This document shows, piece by piece, positions 60,854-64,000 of a stretch of 64,000 nucleotides of DNA. How positions within the stretch are numbered: the first letter of the stretch is position 1; every line of letters starts with the position of its first letter. The notes below the pieces were generated by a model, which was not told the DNA's origin, did not search any database, and saw only the letters and a list, made by a program, of their open reading frames with translations. Origin of the DNA: Ostrinia nubilalis (taxonomy: Eukaryota > Arthropoda > Insecta > Lepidoptera > Crambidae); the NCBI RefSeq assembly GCF_963855985.1, contig NC_087104.1, forward strand, positions 6,138,001 to 6,202,000. The letters run 5' to 3'. A program made the position numbers and the translations under genes.

Positions 60854-60983
60854 ACTAAGGCTGAGTTGCACCACCTAATTTTGACCTTAACTACATATAA
60901 CGATAACCGGTGTATTTTTATGGAGTTTGACAGATTTTTGACGTTTGTCAAAGTTAAATTAAGATGGTGCAACCCAGCCTAAG
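60854..60983. mobile_element. MITE, GGTTGCACCA family, complete
   Basis: ACTAAGGCTGAGTTGCACCA and GGTGCAACCCAGCCTAAG form the ends. The core reads GATAACCGGTGTATTTTTAT and GGAGTTTGACAGATTTTTGA. This is the best-preserved copy in the window. Confidence 0.8.
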
Positions 60984-60984
60984 T

Positions 60985-62340
60985 ATGGGTAAAAAGTAAG
61001 CCATGTTGCCGATTTATTTTTCACGTTTTCACATCTAAACCTCATCCGAACAAAGATTAATGAATTTTCGTATAAAATCTTTTCAACCTGCGAAAAGATA
61101 GACTACCTCTTTTTGAGACATCTAAATTATCCTTTGAATTCACAATCGATGAAGCCAGTATAATTTCTTTAAAATGTTGAATGCAACCAACTTACACCAC
61201 AGACGCGTGTCTTATTAAAAACTGATGAAGAAATTGAAAAAGGCGCCACTTTCGAAATAAGTCGTAAAACCTTTATCGTAATAATTCCAAGTGATACAAC
61301 ATTTACTTTGTACTAATCAGAGAACACGGCTGCGTATCTACAGAAATAATTAAATTATCGATACCGTCGGAATGTTGTAAAGAATACGGGTTTCGTGTAC
61401 GGAACCGAAATCACTCAACCGCGCTATCTGTATGTAAATATATTTAATTTTACAGACTGACTAACATTAATCGGTTGACAGGAATAGGGTAATCAAGTTC
61501 CTGATATAAAATTATATGGCATAGAGATGATAAAACAAATAATAAGTATCAATTAGTGACGACATGGTCAAGCTTGTAGATCCTGGCCTGGCTATACAGG
61601 AGTTGAAGAGGTGGGAACTAGAGGTGGAAATAGTCCCTTTACATGTAAAATACTTACATGCTTTCGTACACTGCACAAAGATAATTTCAAAAAGCACAAT
61701 TAAAATGGACTTAAGGCTGGAAAGCGAGTTCTTCATGGAACATACAAGTAGACTTTTAGTTTTAATTGATCTTAATAATTTGGTAATAGACATCGGGCCA
61801 TGGCTTTTTGCTCATGAAAATTTAAATGCTGTAAAATATGAAAAAAAAATCTCTCCAAATTGTACCTATTTATTATCGTTCTTGAGGATGTTAAAAGTAC
61901 TACCTAAATCCAATTCTAATCTAATATTGATGATTTTTGAACGAAGCCTGCGGACAGTAGTTTAAATCAGTACTTTCATTGTGTAAAAACTGTTATGATT
62001 ATAACTTTATTCCTGTTATAAAGTTATAAAAATAAAGAGGTTACAACAACTCTATACAAATGCACCAACCGCCACTTGAACCTATAAAGAATGTTCTCTA
62101 GCGTTGGGCCGGTTCTCTTCTCTCACGCGATCGACTACCCCACTCTTGTAATGTTTAATCAAGGCTAATTACAATATTGCAGTGATACACAAACGGCACG
62201 TCAAGTTAGACACTGGACTTAAACAATCGTAGTATGAGCGATTTTGCAACCACAAATGTATAGTCCTGTCTGATGTACTGTCTACAGTACATATTTCAGA
62301 ATATTTATTCAGTCAGATACACTACTGTTTATTAAAGCTG
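60985..62340. other. AT-rich stretch with one unexplained 133-codon frame
   Basis: 61564-61965 (plus) is the longest uninterrupted frame outside repeats (MVKLVDPGLAIQELKRWELE at its start). I do not recognise it. It has no clear splice sites, promoter or homologous domain, and an overlapping 93-codon frame runs antisense. It may be a chance frame or part of an unknown element. Nothing else is seen here. Confidence 0.35.
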
Positions 62341-62370
62341 TTGTTGCAGTGTTTTATGCTGATAACTGTT

Positions 62371-62665
62371 TCCAATTAATAATAATAATAATAAATAATA
62401 ATAATAAATATCCTTAGACATTTTACACTGCGCTTCTAGTCCCAAACTAAGCAAAGCTTGTACTATGGGTACTAGACAAGGGATATAAACATACTTAAAT
62501 ACTTTTTTTTGTAAATACATACTTATTATACATAGAAAACACCCAGTCCAATACAAACAAATATGTTCATTGTTCATGCACACAAACGTTTGTACTGTGC
62601 GGGAATCGAACCCGCTACCTCCGGAATAGTAGTCCGTTTCAAACCACTACACCAAACGGCCGAAT
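62371..62665 (-). mobile_element. tRNA-derived SINE with (TTATT)n tail
   Basis: On the minus strand it starts GGCCGTTTGGTGTAGTGGTT (box A), then GCGGGTTCGATTCCCGC, a perfect T-stem and loop with box B. The anticodon arm does not pair properly, so this is not a functional tRNA. The body has AAGCTTTGCTTAGTTTGGGA and ends in TTATT repeats at 62374-62410. A body fragment of the same family is at 5571-5643. Confidence 0.8.
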
Positions 62666-62916
62666 TAGCTAAAAAGAACTTGTAAAGACTACGTAACGTA
62701 TACATAAAATATATTGATTCTACCACATACTTAAATCTTATAAAATAACTAAGGTAATTTATATTATAAGCTCTACTACTACTACGCCTATCATTAACCA
62801 CGATTGTCAACTGTCTTAAACTATGTCTAGAGTTCTTGTCTTGCGACAAAAGCTTGGCCTAGCAAACTACTAAATAATAATTTATAAAAAAGAAACTTAC
62901 ATTTCATACACAGACC

Positions 62917-63031
62917 TAAGGCCTTGGATGCGCGCCGCGTTTAGCGGTTATCAAGCCATTATATCGATTTTTCCCATACATTTTGACGTCGATAAAGTAC
63001 TCGTATATCACGGCGCGCATCCTAGCCCGGC
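62917..63031. mobile_element. Small MITE
   Basis: GGCCTTGGATGCGCGCCGCG mirrors CGGCGCGCATCCTAGCC. About 115 bp. Confidence 0.65.
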
Positions 63032-63034
63032 AGG

Positions 63035-64000
63035 GGATTGAGATTTTTGTAACTCCCACCTAATATTATTTTAAAAAATTTAAAATACCTTCTAGTAATT
63101 CAAAGATACGCTGTTTGTAATATTGGCACGGCTGACAGTGATGGGAATTGGGTAGGTATAAGAATTATTATACTGCGGATGTAGACCTCCCACGCACTTT
63201 AAGTTATGTGTATTGTACCTAAATATGTTCATCATGTCTCTACTATTCATATGGAAATGTTTCAAGATGTGCAACTAAAGAAAAATTTTGTCTCCACGCG
63301 TGGGTTGAAAACGGTAAAGTATTATAATTTTTGAGGTTCCATAATTTCTATTTGGTGAAAATTGATTTTGACGAGTAGAACTAAATACCACCAGAAAGAT
63401 ATTAAAAGACTGAAATATACATTATTACTTGCATGCAGTATCTATAAAATCGCCCACTTGTAAAAAACATGGCAATGAATTGGTGTACCTACCTACCCCC
63501 ATTATGGAATTGAGGAGAGTAATCTTCTATAACCTCTAATTTGACTTAATTCCGTTTATTTATCTGCTGAAATCAGCGTAATATCGTCTTTTCAATGTAC
63601 TAAAATAAGGAACCCCTAATGCCCTGTATTTACGTTTTCTGAATGCAAAATTAACCCTATCAGTTGAATTTGTCAAAATGTTTCACCACATAATATAATT
63701 TGGCCTTTTCTTAGATCATCAACCCCTCGAGGAGTTTAATTCGTTGATTTTCAAATGCCAAACATCAAACGACCTTAACGAATCACGTAATAATCATCTT
63801 TGTCTCATCATTAAGGCCGGGTAGCAGAGAAAATGGCGAAAATGAGGTTTTCATTTTTCATTTTTGAGGTACTAAACAGTAAAATTAAAGGCTAAGATTT
63901 TTATTGGGCATAGTTGATGATATTTTCTAGGGCTATTAACGGATGGAAACACGATTTGATGAAGTTGACTCGATAGAATATATTCCCAAAGTTACCTCTA
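63035..64000. other. AT-rich stretch, no gene seen
   Basis: No exon or element recognised up to the window end. 63825-63900 (GGCCGGGTAGCAGAGAAAAT) may be the start of a repeat cut by the window edge. Confidence 0.45.

Noticed and set aside
61564..61965. 133-codon plus-strand frame as a gene
   Set aside because: No recognisable motif, no splice or promoter context, and an overlapping antisense frame. Kept only as an unexplained note.
62588..62663. tRNA gene on the minus strand
   Set aside because: Boxes A and B are good but the anticodon arm does not pair, and a SINE body with a TTATT tail follows.

Overview
The window looks like moth or butterfly (Lepidoptera) nuclear DNA. It is AT-rich and gene-poor. 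It carries repeated 3' ends of an RTE-like LINE, tRNA-headed SINEs, many small inverted-repeat elements, and a short run of the insect telomere unit CCTAA. No bacterial-type genes, rRNA genes, CRISPR arrays or convincing stand-alone tRNA genes were found. The organism call rests on remembered repeat families, not on a search.

The only host gene that can be supported lies on the minus strand. Four exons, in transcript order 18385-18276, 10085-9932, 8130-8028 and 6603-6473, have good splice signals and join without a phase conflict. They give 166 residues: a thrombospondin type-1 repeat followed by the start of the cysteine-rich module of ADAMTS-like/papilin-type secreted matrix proteins. The 3' part of the gene lies left of the window. 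A possible upstream exon at 48317-48238 has a compatible phase but no recognisable domain. Much of 6.5-18 kb, and perhaps up to 48 kb, is therefore intron filled with mobile-element debris.

Region by region. 0.6-2.0 kb holds a TA-flanked inverted-repeat DNA transposon with a decayed PHD-like finger. 3.8-20 kb holds the exons plus LINE tails, SINEs and small hairpin elements. 21-23 kb, 25.5-26.9 kb, 38.3-39.0 kb and 43.1-46.0 kb hold four long fold-back elements. The last contains a G-rich minisatellite and a nested hairpin element whose two arms are identical. 50.0-55.2 kb holds the most interesting object. 55.4-56.5 kb holds reverse-transcriptase scraps of a LINE. 58-61 kb holds a SINE, a tandem repeat, a piggyBac-type TTAA-flanked element and smaller hairpins. 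62.4-62.7 kb holds a tRNA-derived SINE.

The 50005-55156 element is a tyrosine-recombinase (DIRS-type) retrotransposon. Its structure is intact: 168-bp inverted terminal repeats identical to each other, and a 116-bp internal complementary region made of 48 bp complementary to the left end and 74 bp complementary to the right end, overlapping on TAATTA. Its genes (Gag start, reverse transcriptase, RNase H, recombinase) are all recognisable but broken by stops and frameshifts. Intact cis-structure with dead genes suggests a defective copy mobilised by proteins from a relative, or end correction. It also carries a 107-bp minisatellite where Gag should continue.
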